Below are positions 17,200 through 25,881 of a stretch of 64,000 nucleotides of DNA, piece by piece. The DNA comes from SIG644 sp045613985 (lineage in GTDB: Bacteria > Bacillota > Clostridia > Oscillospirales > CAG-272), in assembly GCA_045613985.1 (NCBI GenBank), contig JAZLCA010000064.1, positions 38,478-102,477 on the forward strand, in the 5' to 3' direction. Every line of letters begins with the position of its first letter. Positions within the stretch are counted from its first letter, which is position 1. Under the pieces are notes generated by a model. It made no database searches. It worked only from the letters and a program-made list of their open reading frames with translations, and was not told the DNA's origin. Both the position numbers and the translations under genes were made by a program.

Positions 17200-17602
17200 A
17201 TTGCGTTCCTCTGCGCTTGAGCGTCATGGTGGCGGCGGGGGCGTTTTTTGTTGCGGGGGATTGGATGGTCAGGGTGCCGTCGTCGTTGAAGGTATACGTT
17301 TCCTCTACGACTTCAGACTCGCCCTTTCCATAGTCCATGGTTCGTGTCAACTTTCCTTCCGAGGCAACAAAGGTAAAGGCATTATGAGTGTTACTTCCCG
17401 ATTTGGTTTCACCGTATCCGCCCTCAAAAAAGGTAATGTACAATTCGTTTTCAATGGTGGCGGCGGTGCCGTCCTCCAAAACGAAGGAGGTGATCACCCA
17501 AGAGCCGGTCAACGACGCCTCCTCTTCGGACTTCGCTCCGCAGGACAGTGCGGTTGCGGCCATGATCAGTATCAGTATGCAGCACAGTGCTCGTTTTAAC
17601 AT
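17198..17602 (-). CDS. Small lipoprotein, lipocalin-like beta-barrel candidate
   Basis: 134 residues: signal peptide with lipobox TALSC (Cys21), then a domain starting LTGSWVITSFVLEDG and ending in alternating strands (TYTFNDDGTLTIQSP, TMTLKRR). The G-x-W start plus repeated strand-turn pattern resembles lipocalin-like bacterial lipoproteins. No specific function can be assigned. It is convergent with the preceding HAD gene and stands alone. Confidence 0.72.
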   Translation of the reverse strand: MLKRALCCILILIMAATALSCGAKSEEEASLTGSWVITSFVLEDGTAATIENELYITFFEGGYGETKSGSNTHNAFTFVASEGKLTRTMDYGKGESEVVEETYTFNDDGTLTIQSPATKNAPAATMTLKRRGTQ

Positions 17603-17693
17603 ATCAAATCCCCAGCTTTCTTTTTGACGATGTGATAATTATAGCACATTTTGCCTCAAATGTACAGGGAATTTTGAAAATTATTGGATGAGG

Positions 17694-17722
17694 TTGACAA
17701 ATACCGCCAAAACCAGTATAAT
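17694..17722 (+). promoter_or_regulatory. Sigma-A promoter
   Basis: TTGACA 17694-17699, 17-bp spacer, TATAAT 17717-17722; drives the lipoprotein gene at 17779. Confidence 0.85.
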
Positions 17723-17778
17723 GAAATGGAGTAGAAAAGTGACCGGCCCGGGATGCTCCGGGCGGGAAGGAGCGTAAT

Positions 17779-19515
17779 ATGAAATTCAAGTCGTTGATCG
17801 CGCTGATTTTGGCGTTGCTGATGCTTTTGAGCGTTGTTGCCTGCAAGCAACCCGCAACGGACGATCTGCCGCCGGAAGGGCAGGACAAGGAGCCCGGTAC
17901 GCCGGATGAAAAGGATCCGACACAGGATCCGTCGGACGATCCCGTCAAAGAGAAGGACCCCAGTCAGTTGTATGTCGTTTATGATTCTGCGACCGAATAT
18001 AAGCTGATCCGCGGCGATTCTGCTAAGACGGAGATCAAGAGTGCATTCACCAAGCTCAGCTCCGCCATCGCGGAAGCAACGGGCGTCTCCGTTCCCATGG
18101 AAACCGACTGGGCGGAGGATGGCGAGATGGAGATTTTGGTGGGTAAGACCAACCGTCCCGAATCCAAGGAAGCGCTGCAGGAGCTGGAGGATCTTCAGAT
18201 CATCGGGGAGTTGGAGGGAGACGGCTTTCTGATCCGCGTCAAAAAACAGACCATTATCATCATTGGCACGACGGATGAAAGTACGGTCATGGGCGTCGAT
18301 TACTTTATTTCCCGCTACGTAAAGCAGTCGACGGGTGAGTTTTCCATTCCCAAATCGACACTGGTTTATATGTCCCGTACCAAAGTGCTGTTGAATCGAG
18401 ATTACGTGGGCTCGCCTCTCAAAAAGCAGTACAGCGATTACGTCAGCACTTATGTCGAGGAACAGCTGCTCAGCTTTGACGAGCTGGATGTGCCCGGTGT
18501 ACAGCTGTTCGAAAATCATTCCATCGACAACGATTATCAGCGTGAGGGTTACGGTGCCACCCGCTTCGTGATGACGACGGGCGAGAGAAAGCTGACCCAG
18601 CTGATGTGGGGCAAGGGCGTCGCCTTTGATGCTGCGGTGGAGGATCTGAAGAAGAGCACACTTAAATTGTGGGTATACATCGACAACGACGATATGATCG
18701 CCTGCGACCACGACGACGTATACGGAAAAATCCAGAAGGACCAGGCAACGCTGTTCTTCCGTCTGATGGATAACAAGGGACGCATTCATTCCTGGAACCA
18801 CACCCTGACGGGAGACGGCTGGCACGAAATCGAGCTGTCCTTCAATATTCACAACGGTGTGGATGCAAAATTTGATTACAGCCATATTGCCAATTTCGGC
18901 GTCATGGTGGCCGCAGACAAGGGAGCCATCATCGAGCTGGATGACTTGCGCTTGGTTACTTATGAAAGCGATCACGTGCCGGAAGAATTGCCCGAGGGCG
19001 ATCGTTTGATCACCGACGGCGAATACGACGCTTTTGACGGCGCGATGATCCAGGAGTGGTACGGCTGCTCCTACGATCTGGAAAACAAGAAATTCGGCAA
19101 TTCCTCTTTGCGAAACGAGGGAGATTCGTCCGTCAACGACTTCCGTACCATCATCAGCAATCTCAATATTCCCATGAACTATCAGAACGACACTCTGGTA
19201 TTCTGGCTCAAGGTAGGGCAACTGAAAACGATCAACTACTTCTTCATTGAGCTTAACCAGGTTCAGGATAATCACGAGTACGAAAATAGCTTCACGGTTG
19301 CAGACCTGCAAAAGTATGGCCTTTCCAATGTCGACGATGAATGGTGCGAGATTCGTATTCCTTTGCGGGAATTCCAGAAGAAGCTGTCGCCGGATAAGTA
19401 TGGCAATGATGAAAATATCACGCTGTACGCCTTCCGCTTCGTTACCTATTCGGTCGGCAGTAAGCCCTATGAGATGAATCTGGACCGCGTTTATCTGACC
19501 TCGAATGCAGATTAA
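17779..19515 (+). CDS. Secreted lipoprotein with GH20-domain-2-like module and carbohydrate-binding-like repeats
   Basis: 578 residues. A lipobox LSVVACK (Cys21) is followed by a Pro/Asp/Glu-rich linker. Residues about 55-205 match the alpha/beta module found before the catalytic domain in GH20/GH67-type enzymes (AIAEATGVSVPM, EILVGKTNRPES, IIIIGTTDESTVMGVDYFISRYV). The remaining 370 residues contain two beta-sandwich repeats, each ending in an identical-style strand (DDLRLVTYESD and LDRVYLTSNAD), probably carbohydrate-binding modules. No catalytic domain is visible, so it may bind glycans at the cell surface. The N-terminal module recurs in the lipoprotein at 44790. Confidence 0.75.
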   Translation: MKFKSLIALILALLMLLSVVACKQPATDDLPPEGQDKEPGTPDEKDPTQDPSDDPVKEKDPSQLYVVYDSATEYKLIRGDSAKTEIKSAFTKLSSAIAEATGVSVPMETDWAEDGEMEILVGKTNRPESKEALQELEDLQIIGELEGDGFLIRVKKQTIIIIGTTDESTVMGVDYFISRYVKQSTGEFSIPKSTLVYMSRTKVLLNRDYVGSPLKKQYSDYVSTYVEEQLLSFDELDVPGVQLFENHSIDNDYQREGYGATRFVMTTGERKLTQLMWGKGVAFDAAVEDLKKSTLKLWVYIDNDDMIACDHDDVYGKIQKDQATLFFRLMDNKGRIHSWNHTLTGDGWHEIELSFNIHNGVDAKFDYSHIANFGVMVAADKGAIIELDDLRLVTYESDHVPEELPEGDRLITDGEYDAFDGAMIQEWYGCSYDLENKKFGNSSLRNEGDSSVNDFRTIISNLNIPMNYQNDTLVFWLKVGQLKTINYFFIELNQVQDNHEYENSFTVADLQKYGLSNVDDEWCEIRIPLREFQKKLSPDKYGNDENITLYAFRFVTYSVGSKPYEMNLDRVYLTSNAD

Positions 19516-19517
19516 AT

Positions 19518-19557
19518 ACAAAAAAGAAAGCGATGCTTGCATCGCTTTCTTTTTTGT
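19518..19557. terminator. Bidirectional terminator
   Basis: GAAAGCGATGC/GCATCGCTTTC flanked by A- and T-runs, between convergent genes. Confidence 0.88.
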
Positions 19558-19568
19558 ATGATCTTGGT

Positions 19569-20630
19569 TTAGTGTTCGTCCCCGGAGGAAAGATAGGCAC
19601 CGATGTTGGAGGACAGAACGATGTGCGGCGGGATCAAGCGGACTCCCTCACATTCGTGCGAGGTGATATGGTTGTACAGCTGGCGAACGACGTTCTTTCC
19701 TTGGCGATAGGGGTTTTGGAAGATTGCCGCGTTCGCAATGCCGCTTTGCAACAGCTCGGGCGTTTCCGACAAAATATCGGTGGTGATGACGGCGAGATCC
19801 CGATGCGCCTCCTTGATGCTGCGACAGGCCAGGGCCGAGCTGGCGGTGGTCATATATACACCGGCGAGGTTGGGATGCTGCTCAAGCATACGCTCGGTGG
19901 CTTCCGTTACCCGGTGGGAATCGTCAAAATGCTCGTAGACGTGGATGGCGGAAAAAACGCCTCGCTCGGCATAAGAGGAAAAACCGTTGATATATTCGAC
20001 GTTGACGGGAGAATTGCGGGCGGCCACCAGCAAAGCCACTTCTTTTTGGTCACAGCGGAAGCTAAGCAGCTCAGCGGCCATGCGTCCCGCCATGAAGGCA
20101 TCGACACCCACGTGGAGGTCGCGGCGAAGATCGGGCAGATCGTTGGCAACGGTAGCAAAAATGATGCCGCTCTCGGACAGCTCATTGACCAAGGCCGTCA
20201 GCTCCTGCGTCTGGTCGGTGGTCGCTGACATAAACAGAATGATGCCCTGATATCCCATATGGGCAAAGGAGCGGATCAGATCGCACGTTTGATCCAGACA
20301 CGCACGGCTATCCGTGTAGGGCAGCTTGCGCACGTCCACGGAGACGTTGTATTTTTCCAGCTCGCGCCCGGAGGTCGTAATGCCCTCGACGATCGCGTCG
20401 ACGTATTCCTCGACGGGACAAAACAGGATCGCGCCAATGTGGATTGGCAGGCGGCGCAAGCATTGGGCGGCGACGTTGACCTTGTATCCCAGATCCTTGG
20501 CGGCATCCAGAATGCGTTGCTTGGTGTCGGGACTGATGCGGGCCTTGTCGTTCAGGGCGCGATGCACCGTTGCGATGGAAACGCCCGTCAACTCGGCAAT
20601 GTCGTAAATGGTTGCTTTTTTCTCGGCCAT
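19569..20630 (-). CDS. LacI-family transcriptional regulator of the adjacent sugar-acid operon
   Basis: 353 residues. The ATG at 20630 lies 6 nt after GGAGG; an earlier ATG touches the ribosome-binding site. The N-terminal HTH is typical of LacI (ATIYDIAELTGVSIATVHRALND) with the hinge region through LGYKVN. A periplasmic-binding-like effector domain follows. It is divergent from the catabolic operon at 20817, whose promoter carries a LacI-type palindrome just downstream of the -10, so it most likely represses that operon until a sugar acid or phospho-intermediate binds. Confidence 0.92.
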   Translation of the reverse strand: MAEKKATIYDIAELTGVSIATVHRALNDKARISPDTKQRILDAAKDLGYKVNVAAQCLRRLPIHIGAILFCPVEEYVDAIVEGITTSGRELEKYNVSVDVRKLPYTDSRACLDQTCDLIRSFAHMGYQGIILFMSATTDQTQELTALVNELSESGIIFATVANDLPDLRRDLHVGVDAFMAGRMAAELLSFRCDQKEVALLVAARNSPVNVEYINGFSSYAERGVFSAIHVYEHFDDSHRVTEATERMLEQHPNLAGVYMTTASSALACRSIKEAHRDLAVITTDILSETPELLQSGIANAAIFQNPYRQGKNVVRQLYNHITSHECEGVRLIPPHIVLSSNIGAYLSSGDEH

Positions 20631-20660
20631 GATCATCCTCCCCGTTTTTTTGCTCTTATG

Positions 20661-20689
20661 ATTATACCATTTGTCGCGCCACAATGCAA
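20661..20689 (-). promoter_or_regulatory. Possible promoter of the LacI gene
   Basis: On the minus strand TATAAT (20661-20666) is preceded at 17 bp by TTGCAT, a partial -35 match. Confidence 0.5.
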
Positions 20690-20728
20690 GTGGTTTGGCA
20701 GTTTTTTTTGTTTTTTGTGTCGCATCCC

Positions 20729-20757
20729 TTGACAATGCGGGGAAAAAGACTTATAAT
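20729..20757 (+). promoter_or_regulatory. Sigma-A promoter of the sugar-acid catabolic operon
   Basis: TTGACA 20729-20734, 17-bp spacer, TATAAT 20752-20757. Confidence 0.87.
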
Positions 20758-20767
20758 GATGCTATAG

Positions 20768-20785
20768 TGCGAAATCGGTTTCGCA
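20768..20785. promoter_or_regulatory. LacI-type operator palindrome
   Basis: TGCGAAATCGGTTTCGCA has 7-bp perfect arms around a central CG. It lies 10 bp after the -10 element, across the likely transcription start, where bound repressor would block initiation. The adjacent LacI-family gene is the obvious partner. Confidence 0.8.
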
Positions 20786-20816
20786 ATAGTTCAAACGACG
20801 CGCGAGGAGGACAACA

Positions 20817-21878
20817 ATGAGTGAAAAAAGCATGAAGGTTTTTTTGAGTGAAGGCAAGAGTCGCGGCGGCATCGTTCGCCTTCCCGTGCCGACCCCCACG
20901 GGCAACATGGTGCTGGTAAAGGTGGCCTATTGCGGCATCTGCGGCACCGATCAGGACCTGTTTTCCGGCGAATGCAGCTTCGCTGAAAACGGACAGGTCA
21001 CGTATCCGGTCCGTTTGGGACACGAGTGGTCGGGCGTAGTGGAAGCGGTTGGCGAGGACGTGACGAATTTCGCCAAGGGCGACGGTGTCGTGGGTGACAA
21101 CGCCGTCAGCTGCGGCAAGTGCGAGGCCTGCCGGGCAGGGGATTTTGCACACTGTGCCCATATGCTCAACGTGGGTACCATCGATCCGGTCTACGACGGC
21201 GCATTTTGCGAGTACTATATCATTCCCGCGCATCATCTGCATAAGATCCCGGCGGGCATCTCGCTCAAAGAGGCGTCGCTGGCCGAGCCTTTGTCGGTGG
21301 CGTACGGCGGTATCAAGCACATGAATATTACGAAAAACTCCACCGTTGCCGTCATCGGTACGGGATGCATCGGCATGGCTGCCGTCGTGCTGGCCAAGTG
21401 CCTGGGCGCTAAGACGGTGTGGATGATCGGCCGCAACGAAAGTAAACTGGCGGCGGCGCAGGCACTGGGAGCTGAAATCATCAATATCAAACAGTGCGAT
21501 GCGGTGACCGAGGTTATGGCTCAAACGGGCGGTCGCGGTGCGGACTTCGTGCTGGAATGCTCGGGTGCCCGCGAGACCTTTAAGCAGGCCATTGACCTGG
21601 CCGCATTCCGTGCAACAGTCGCGCTGATCGGCTTCTATGAGCACAAGGAAAACGACGTCAACGTCGATACCATGGTTGCCAAGGCCCTGACGTTGATCGG
21701 TGTCATGGGCGAGATGGGCAACATGGCAGGAGCTCTTAACATTCTGAAGGAGCATCAGCCCAACCTCCTTCCCATCATCACACACGAATTGGATTTTGAC
21801 GATTGCATCGTCGGCTTTACCAGAAAGAATTATCCCGACGCGGTCAAGATCGCGGTTAAGATCGGAGGGGAGAATTGA
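20817..21878 (+). CDS. Zinc-dependent medium-chain alcohol (sugar/sugar-acid) dehydrogenase
   Basis: 353 residues starting after GAGGAGG. Catalytic zinc ligands are in CGICGTD and GHEWSG; four structural-zinc Cys lie in SCGKCEACRAGDFAHC. The Rossmann motif is VAVIGTGCIGMAA. The family (sorbitol, L-idonate, threonine and galactonate dehydrogenases) oxidises secondary alcohols of polyols or aldonic acids with NAD(P). First gene of the LacI-controlled operon, so it probably makes the first oxidation of the inducing sugar acid. Substrate not determinable. Confidence 0.9.
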   Translation: MSEKSMKVFLSEGKSRGGIVRLPVPTPTGNMVLVKVAYCGICGTDQDLFSGECSFAENGQVTYPVRLGHEWSGVVEAVGEDVTNFAKGDGVVGDNAVSCGKCEACRAGDFAHCAHMLNVGTIDPVYDGAFCEYYIIPAHHLHKIPAGISLKEASLAEPLSVAYGGIKHMNITKNSTVAVIGTGCIGMAAVVLAKCLGAKTVWMIGRNESKLAAAQALGAEIINIKQCDAVTEVMAQTGGRGADFVLECSGARETFKQAIDLAAFRATVALIGFYEHKENDVNVDTMVAKALTLIGVMGEMGNMAGALNILKEHQPNLLPIITHELDFDDCIVGFTRKNYPDAVKIAVKIGGEN

Positions 21879-21879
21879 T

Positions 21880-22875
21880 ATGAGCAAAATTGCTATTATC
21901 GGAAAACAGCAGCCCTTGGTGATCCGCCAGCGTATCAAGGAGTATTTGGAGTCTGAGGGACATACGGCGGACATTCTGTACATGCCCACCCGCAACGCGA
22001 GTGAGTGGATTGATGAATTGAAGGGCTACAACGCCATCATTTCGGCGGGCGAAAAATTCCCGGGTATCGTTTTTGAATCTCTCAAAGGCGACCTCAAGCT
22101 TTTGTCGCGCTACGGTGTCGGTACGGATGAGATCGACAAGGTGACGGCGGCAAATTGTGGCGTGGCGGTCTGCAACGCGGCAGGCTCGCTGTCTACCGCC
22201 GTGGCCGAGTGTGCCATGGGAATCATCCTTTCGTTGCTTCGCAGTATCCCCACCTCCGACACGGAGGTCAGAGCAGGGGACTGGAGCCGCTTCTTTGAGA
22301 GCAAGACGGGCTCGCAGCTGGAGGGCAAAACGGTGGGTATCATCGGCTTCGGCGATATCTCCAAGGCGCTCGCCAAAATGCTGACCGGCTTTGATTGCCG
22401 TGTCATTGCCTATGATATTTACTGGGACGAGGAGACCGCCCATCGGCTGAACGTCACCTACGCAGATATCCCGACCATTCAAAAAGAGGCCGATATCATC
22501 AGCATCCACGTGCCTTCCACTCCTCAAACGGACGGCATGATCAACAAAGAATTTTTGCAAGGCATGAAGCGCACGGCCTTTTTGGTCAACACCGCAAGAG
22601 GCCGCTTGATCGTCGCGCAGGACCTGGCCGACGCGCTCAACAACGGCGTGATCGCGGGCGCGGGTATGGACGTCTTCTCACCCGAGCCTCCTCTGCCCGA
22701 TAACCCCCTGCTGACCGCCAAAAACACCGTGCTGTTGCCTCATACGGGTGCTTGCACCATCGAAAGCCATGAGAAAGCGGGTATGATGGCAGCGCGCAAC
22801 GTCGCAGACTTTTTCGCAGGGCGCACGGTCAAGACCATTCTCAATCCCGACTACAAAAATCACACGGAGGTATGA
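21880..22875 (+). CDS. D-isomer-specific 2-hydroxyacid dehydrogenase
   Basis: 331 residues. ATG 21880 follows the first gene by 1 bp, with GGAGGGGAG upstream; the longer open frame starting inside gene 1 is rejected. The NAD fold GKTVGIIGFGDISKAL and the catalytic Arg (NTARG), Glu (DVFSPEPP) and His (LLPHTGACT) of this family are present. It resembles phosphoglycerate and hydroxypyruvate reductases. In this operon it probably interconverts a 2-keto and 2-hydroxy acid of the degraded sugar. Confidence 0.9.
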   Translation: MSKIAIIGKQQPLVIRQRIKEYLESEGHTADILYMPTRNASEWIDELKGYNAIISAGEKFPGIVFESLKGDLKLLSRYGVGTDEIDKVTAANCGVAVCNAAGSLSTAVAECAMGIILSLLRSIPTSDTEVRAGDWSRFFESKTGSQLEGKTVGIIGFGDISKALAKMLTGFDCRVIAYDIYWDEETAHRLNVTYADIPTIQKEADIISIHVPSTPQTDGMINKEFLQGMKRTAFLVNTARGRLIVAQDLADALNNGVIAGAGMDVFSPEPPLPDNPLLTAKNTVLLPHTGACTIESHEKAGMMAARNVADFFAGRTVKTILNPDYKNHTEV

Positions 22876-22879
22876 CGAT

Positions 22880-23536
22880 ATGAACGATTGCAGAGAATTG
22901 CGCCAGGACGTGATTGATACCTGTCTGTGGTTAAAGGCGAACGGCTTTGTCTTTTCCACCTGGGGTAATATCAGCGTGAGATTGGATGACGGAAATATTC
23001 TGATCACCCCCTCCAAGGTAGACTATGATACCATGACGCCCGAGGATCTGGTGGTGCTTGCCCCCGACGGCACGCAGGTGTCGGGTCATCGCCTGTCCAC
23101 CAGCGAGCGTGAGATCCACCGCCGCGTCATGAATAAGCGTCCCGACGTGGGCGCGATCATCCATATGCACTCGCCCTACGGCATGGCGGCATCGGCAAGA
23201 GACGAGGGTATCCCCGTCTTTACCGAGGAGATGTGCCAGCTTTTGGGCGGAGCCATCCCCATGTCCAGCGAGTTCGTGCCCTCGGATATGCATGAAAAAT
23301 TGGGCATCGTGGTGTCTGAATCGGTGACGGCGGAAGGCAACGCCATTCTCATCCGCAACCACGGTCCGATGTGCTTCGGGCGCAATCTTGCGGAGGCAAG
23401 AGTGTGCTGTCAGGTCACTGAAAAAACCTGTAAATTGTATCTGCATCTGTTGGCGGCGGGCGGTATCAAGCTGATCGAAGAGCAGTATATCGCGCGCGGC
23501 AGAGATTATTTTCTCAACGGCTACGGAAAATCTTAA
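22880..23536 (+). CDS. Class II (zinc) aldolase/epimerase family protein
   Basis: 218 residues of the AraD/FucA family. Zinc-binding His pair in GAIIHMHSPYG and third His in AILIRNHGPM; substrate-phosphate loop near FSTWGNISVR; active-site Glu in FTEEM. Members cleave L-fuculose-1-P or related ketose/acid phosphates, or epimerise ribulose-5-P. The mix with KDG-type enzymes suggests cleavage of a hydroxyacid phosphate in an aldonate/uronate pathway. The start lies 4 bp after the preceding stop. Confidence 0.9.
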   Translation: MNDCRELRQDVIDTCLWLKANGFVFSTWGNISVRLDDGNILITPSKVDYDTMTPEDLVVLAPDGTQVSGHRLSTSEREIHRRVMNKRPDVGAIIHMHSPYGMAASARDEGIPVFTEEMCQLLGGAIPMSSEFVPSDMHEKLGIVVSESVTAEGNAILIRNHGPMCFGRNLAEARVCCQVTEKTCKLYLHLLAAGGIKLIEEQYIARGRDYFLNGYGKS

Positions 23537-23553
23537 TTTGGGAGGAATAGAAC

Positions 23554-24573
23554 ATGAAAGTTGTAACCATGGGCGAGATGATGATTCGTTTTATGCCCAA
23601 AAACAATCTGCGCTTCGAACAGGCCACCGAGTTTGAGGCCTACTACGGCGGTGACGAGTCCATTGTGGCAGTATCGCTCTCCCGCTTTGGCCTGGAATCC
23701 CGCTACGTCACCAAGCTCCCGCTGAACCCTTTGGGTCAGACGGCACTGAACAAATTGCGCGAGCAGGGCGTAGATACGTCCTACATCGTACGCGGCGGCG
23801 AGCGTCTGGGACTGAACTTCTATGAAAACGGCGCATCGGTGCGTGCATCCAACGTGCTGTATGACCGCAAGTATTCGGCGATTTCGCAGGCCGACGTCGA
23901 GGAGTTTGACTTTGACGGTATTTTCTCGGATGCCGATTGGTTCCACGTTGCAGGCATTACCCCTGCCATCAGCCCCAAGGCGGCTTTGCTCGTTGAGGCG
24001 GCCATGAAGGCGGCTAAGGCGCACGGCGTGACGGTCAGCGTTGACCTCAACTACCGCGCCAAGCTGTGGACGCCTGAAGAGGCACAGGCGGTCATGATTC
24101 CCCTGATGCAGTACGTCGACGTTTGCATCGGAAACGAGGAGGATGCCGAGAAGGTGTTGGGCTATAAGCCCGAAAACACCGATATCACCAAGGGCGAGCT
24201 GGATATCGAAGCTTACAAAGAGGTATTCATCAAGCTCAAGGAGCGTTTCGGATTTAAGTACATCGGCTCCACCCTGCGCGAGAGCTACTCCGCATCGGAT
24301 AACGGCTGGTCGGCTATGATCTACGACGGCAAAGAATTTTACCGTTCGAGAAATTACAGCATCCACCTGGTTGACCGAGGCGGCGGAGGTGCATCCTTTG
24401 CAGCGGGCATGATCTACGGTCTTCTGAATGGCATGTCCATTGCGGATACCTGCGAGTTTGCTACGGCCTCCTCGGCCCTCAAGCAGACAATCGTGGGAGA
24501 TTTTAACCTGGCAACGCTGGACGAAGTTAAAAAGTTGATGGGCGGCGACGCATCGGGCCGCGTCAACCGATAA
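23554..24573 (+). CDS. PfkB-family protein closest to 2-keto-3-deoxygluconate kinase, with altered active site
   Basis: 339 residues. Over most of its length it matches clostridial KDG kinases as I remember them (ADWFHVAGITPAIS, VDVCIGNEEDAEKVLG, ENTDITKGELD). Two active-site blocks deviate. The C-terminal PfkB signature, normally VDRVGGGDSF, reads VDRGGGGASF, replacing the catalytic-base Asp with Ala280. The N-terminal GGGEANVAVS block reads GGDESIVAVS. It may be an inactive or substrate-shifted kinase, so no kdgK symbol is given. Operon neighbours fit a KDG/KDPG route. Confidence 0.85.
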   Translation: MKVVTMGEMMIRFMPKNNLRFEQATEFEAYYGGDESIVAVSLSRFGLESRYVTKLPLNPLGQTALNKLREQGVDTSYIVRGGERLGLNFYENGASVRASNVLYDRKYSAISQADVEEFDFDGIFSDADWFHVAGITPAISPKAALLVEAAMKAAKAHGVTVSVDLNYRAKLWTPEEAQAVMIPLMQYVDVCIGNEEDAEKVLGYKPENTDITKGELDIEAYKEVFIKLKERFGFKYIGSTLRESYSASDNGWSAMIYDGKEFYRSRNYSIHLVDRGGGGASFAAGMIYGLLNGMSIADTCEFATASSALKQTIVGDFNLATLDEVKKLMGGDASGRVNR

Positions 24574-24583
24574 GAGGTGCGAT

Positions 24584-25027
24584 ATGATTATTGATAACAT
24601 TAAAAATGCGAGCAAATATTTCGGTCTTGGCAAAGGCTTTGAGGCCGCGCTGACCTATCTTGCCAACTACGAAGGGAAGGCCGATGAAAAAGCGGACATC
24701 CCTGTGTGCGAGGGGGTTATGGTCAAGTGCCGCCCCTATATGACCAAGGCCGTCGAGGATTGCGCTTTCGAGGCACACGAAAAATACGCCGACATCCATT
24801 TCGTCGTATCGGGATGCGAGTGCATCGGCTACGCGCCTACCGATTCCTTGACGGTTGTCCGCCGCGACGAAGCAAAGGATATGATCTATTTGGAGGGCGA
24901 GGGTGTCAATTTGCCCCTCAACGCCGGTGATTTTATGATCACCCTTCCCGACGATGCCCATATGCCTTGCATCAAGCAGGACGAGAGCGTATTCTGCGCC
25001 AAATTGGTTGCCAAGATTTTACTGTAA
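24584..25027 (+). CDS. YhcH/YjgK/YiaL family protein
   Basis: 147 residues of the cupin-like YhcH family (DUF386), with KYADIHFVVSGCECIGYAP as the recognisable core and a C-terminal HMPCIKQ metal/ligand segment. Family members sit in sialic acid, galacturonate and other sugar operons and are proposed sugar anomerases or isomerases. Here it lies between the KDG-kinase-like gene and the KDPG aldolase, consistent with an accessory anomerase role. Confidence 0.88.
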   Translation: MIIDNIKNASKYFGLGKGFEAALTYLANYEGKADEKADIPVCEGVMVKCRPYMTKAVEDCAFEAHEKYADIHFVVSGCECIGYAPTDSLTVVRRDEAKDMIYLEGEGVNLPLNAGDFMITLPDDAHMPCIKQDESVFCAKLVAKILL

Positions 25028-25042
25028 GAGAGGAGAACGATT

Positions 25043-25720
25043 ATGTCTTACCAGATGTCACTCAAAGAAAAAGTTATCAGCTACACCAAGGAAACGGGTA
25101 TTCTGCCCTGCATCAAGCTGCACCACAAGGATGACTATATTGCCTATGCCCAGGCGATGTACGACGGCGGCGCCCGCGTCATTGAGGTTACGATGACCAC
25201 CCCCGGCGTGCTGGAGGCCATCGAAGCCATTTCGGATCATTTCGGCGACAAGCTGCTGGTTGCGGCAGGTACGGTGCTGGATCCCACCTCCGCCCGTGAG
25301 GTAATTCTGCACGGCGGCAGCATCATCGTCAACCCCTGCGTCATCGAGGACGTTATCGACCTGGCCAACCGCTACAACGTGCCCGTATTCAGCGGCGCGT
25401 TCAGTGCGACCGAGGTGTTCAACGCCATGCGTGCAGGTGCTACCATGGTCAAGATCTTCCCGGGTGCTTTGGGCGGTCCCAAGTACATGACCAACCTCAA
25501 AATGGTGTTCCCCGAGGTCAACCTCATCCCTTCGGGCGGTATCACCCCCGAGAATGCCGGCGAGTTTATCCGTTGCGGCGCGTGTGCCGTTTCGGGCGCC
25601 CGCACCTTCATGGACTTTGATAAGATCGAGCGCGAGGGCCTCGTCTCGGTCACCAATCAGGTCAAGAAGTTCATCGATATTATTGCTGAGGCAAAGAAGA
25701 ACGTGCCGATCATTCCGTAA
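25043..25720 (+). CDS. eda: KDPG/KHG aldolase
   Basis: 225 residues. Class I Schiff-base aldolase of the Eda family: Lys in ATMVKIFPGALGGPKYM, Glu in ARVIEVTMTTPG, and the phosphate-binding LIPSGGITPENAGEFI. It splits 2-keto-3-deoxy-6-phosphogluconate to pyruvate and glyceraldehyde-3-P (or 4-hydroxy-2-oxoglutarate). Last gene of the operon, followed by a strong terminator. Pyruvate produced can feed the NifJ enzyme also encoded in this window. Confidence 0.93.
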   Translation: MSYQMSLKEKVISYTKETGILPCIKLHHKDDYIAYAQAMYDGGARVIEVTMTTPGVLEAIEAISDHFGDKLLVAAGTVLDPTSAREVILHGGSIIVNPCVIEDVIDLANRYNVPVFSGAFSATEVFNAMRAGATMVKIFPGALGGPKYMTNLKMVFPEVNLIPSGGITPENAGEFIRCGACAVSGARTFMDFDKIEREGLVSVTNQVKKFIDIIAEAKKNVPIIP

Positions 25721-25737
25721 GGATGACAAGAAAATAA

Positions 25738-25772
25738 AACAACCGCGGAGTGAATTTCACTCCGCGGTTGTT
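25738..25772 (+). terminator. Terminator of the sugar-acid operon
   Basis: ACAACCGCGGAGTGA pairs with TCACTCCGCGGTTGT, loop ATT, then TCTTT. Confidence 0.88.
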
Positions 25773-25881
25773 CTTTATAAATTCTCATTTTGGGAAATAA
25801 TCAATTCTATGGAATCATAAAATCGCCCTCTTAAAATTTGTTTTATCATATCCGATTTAAAAAGTCAATCCTCTTGCAGTC

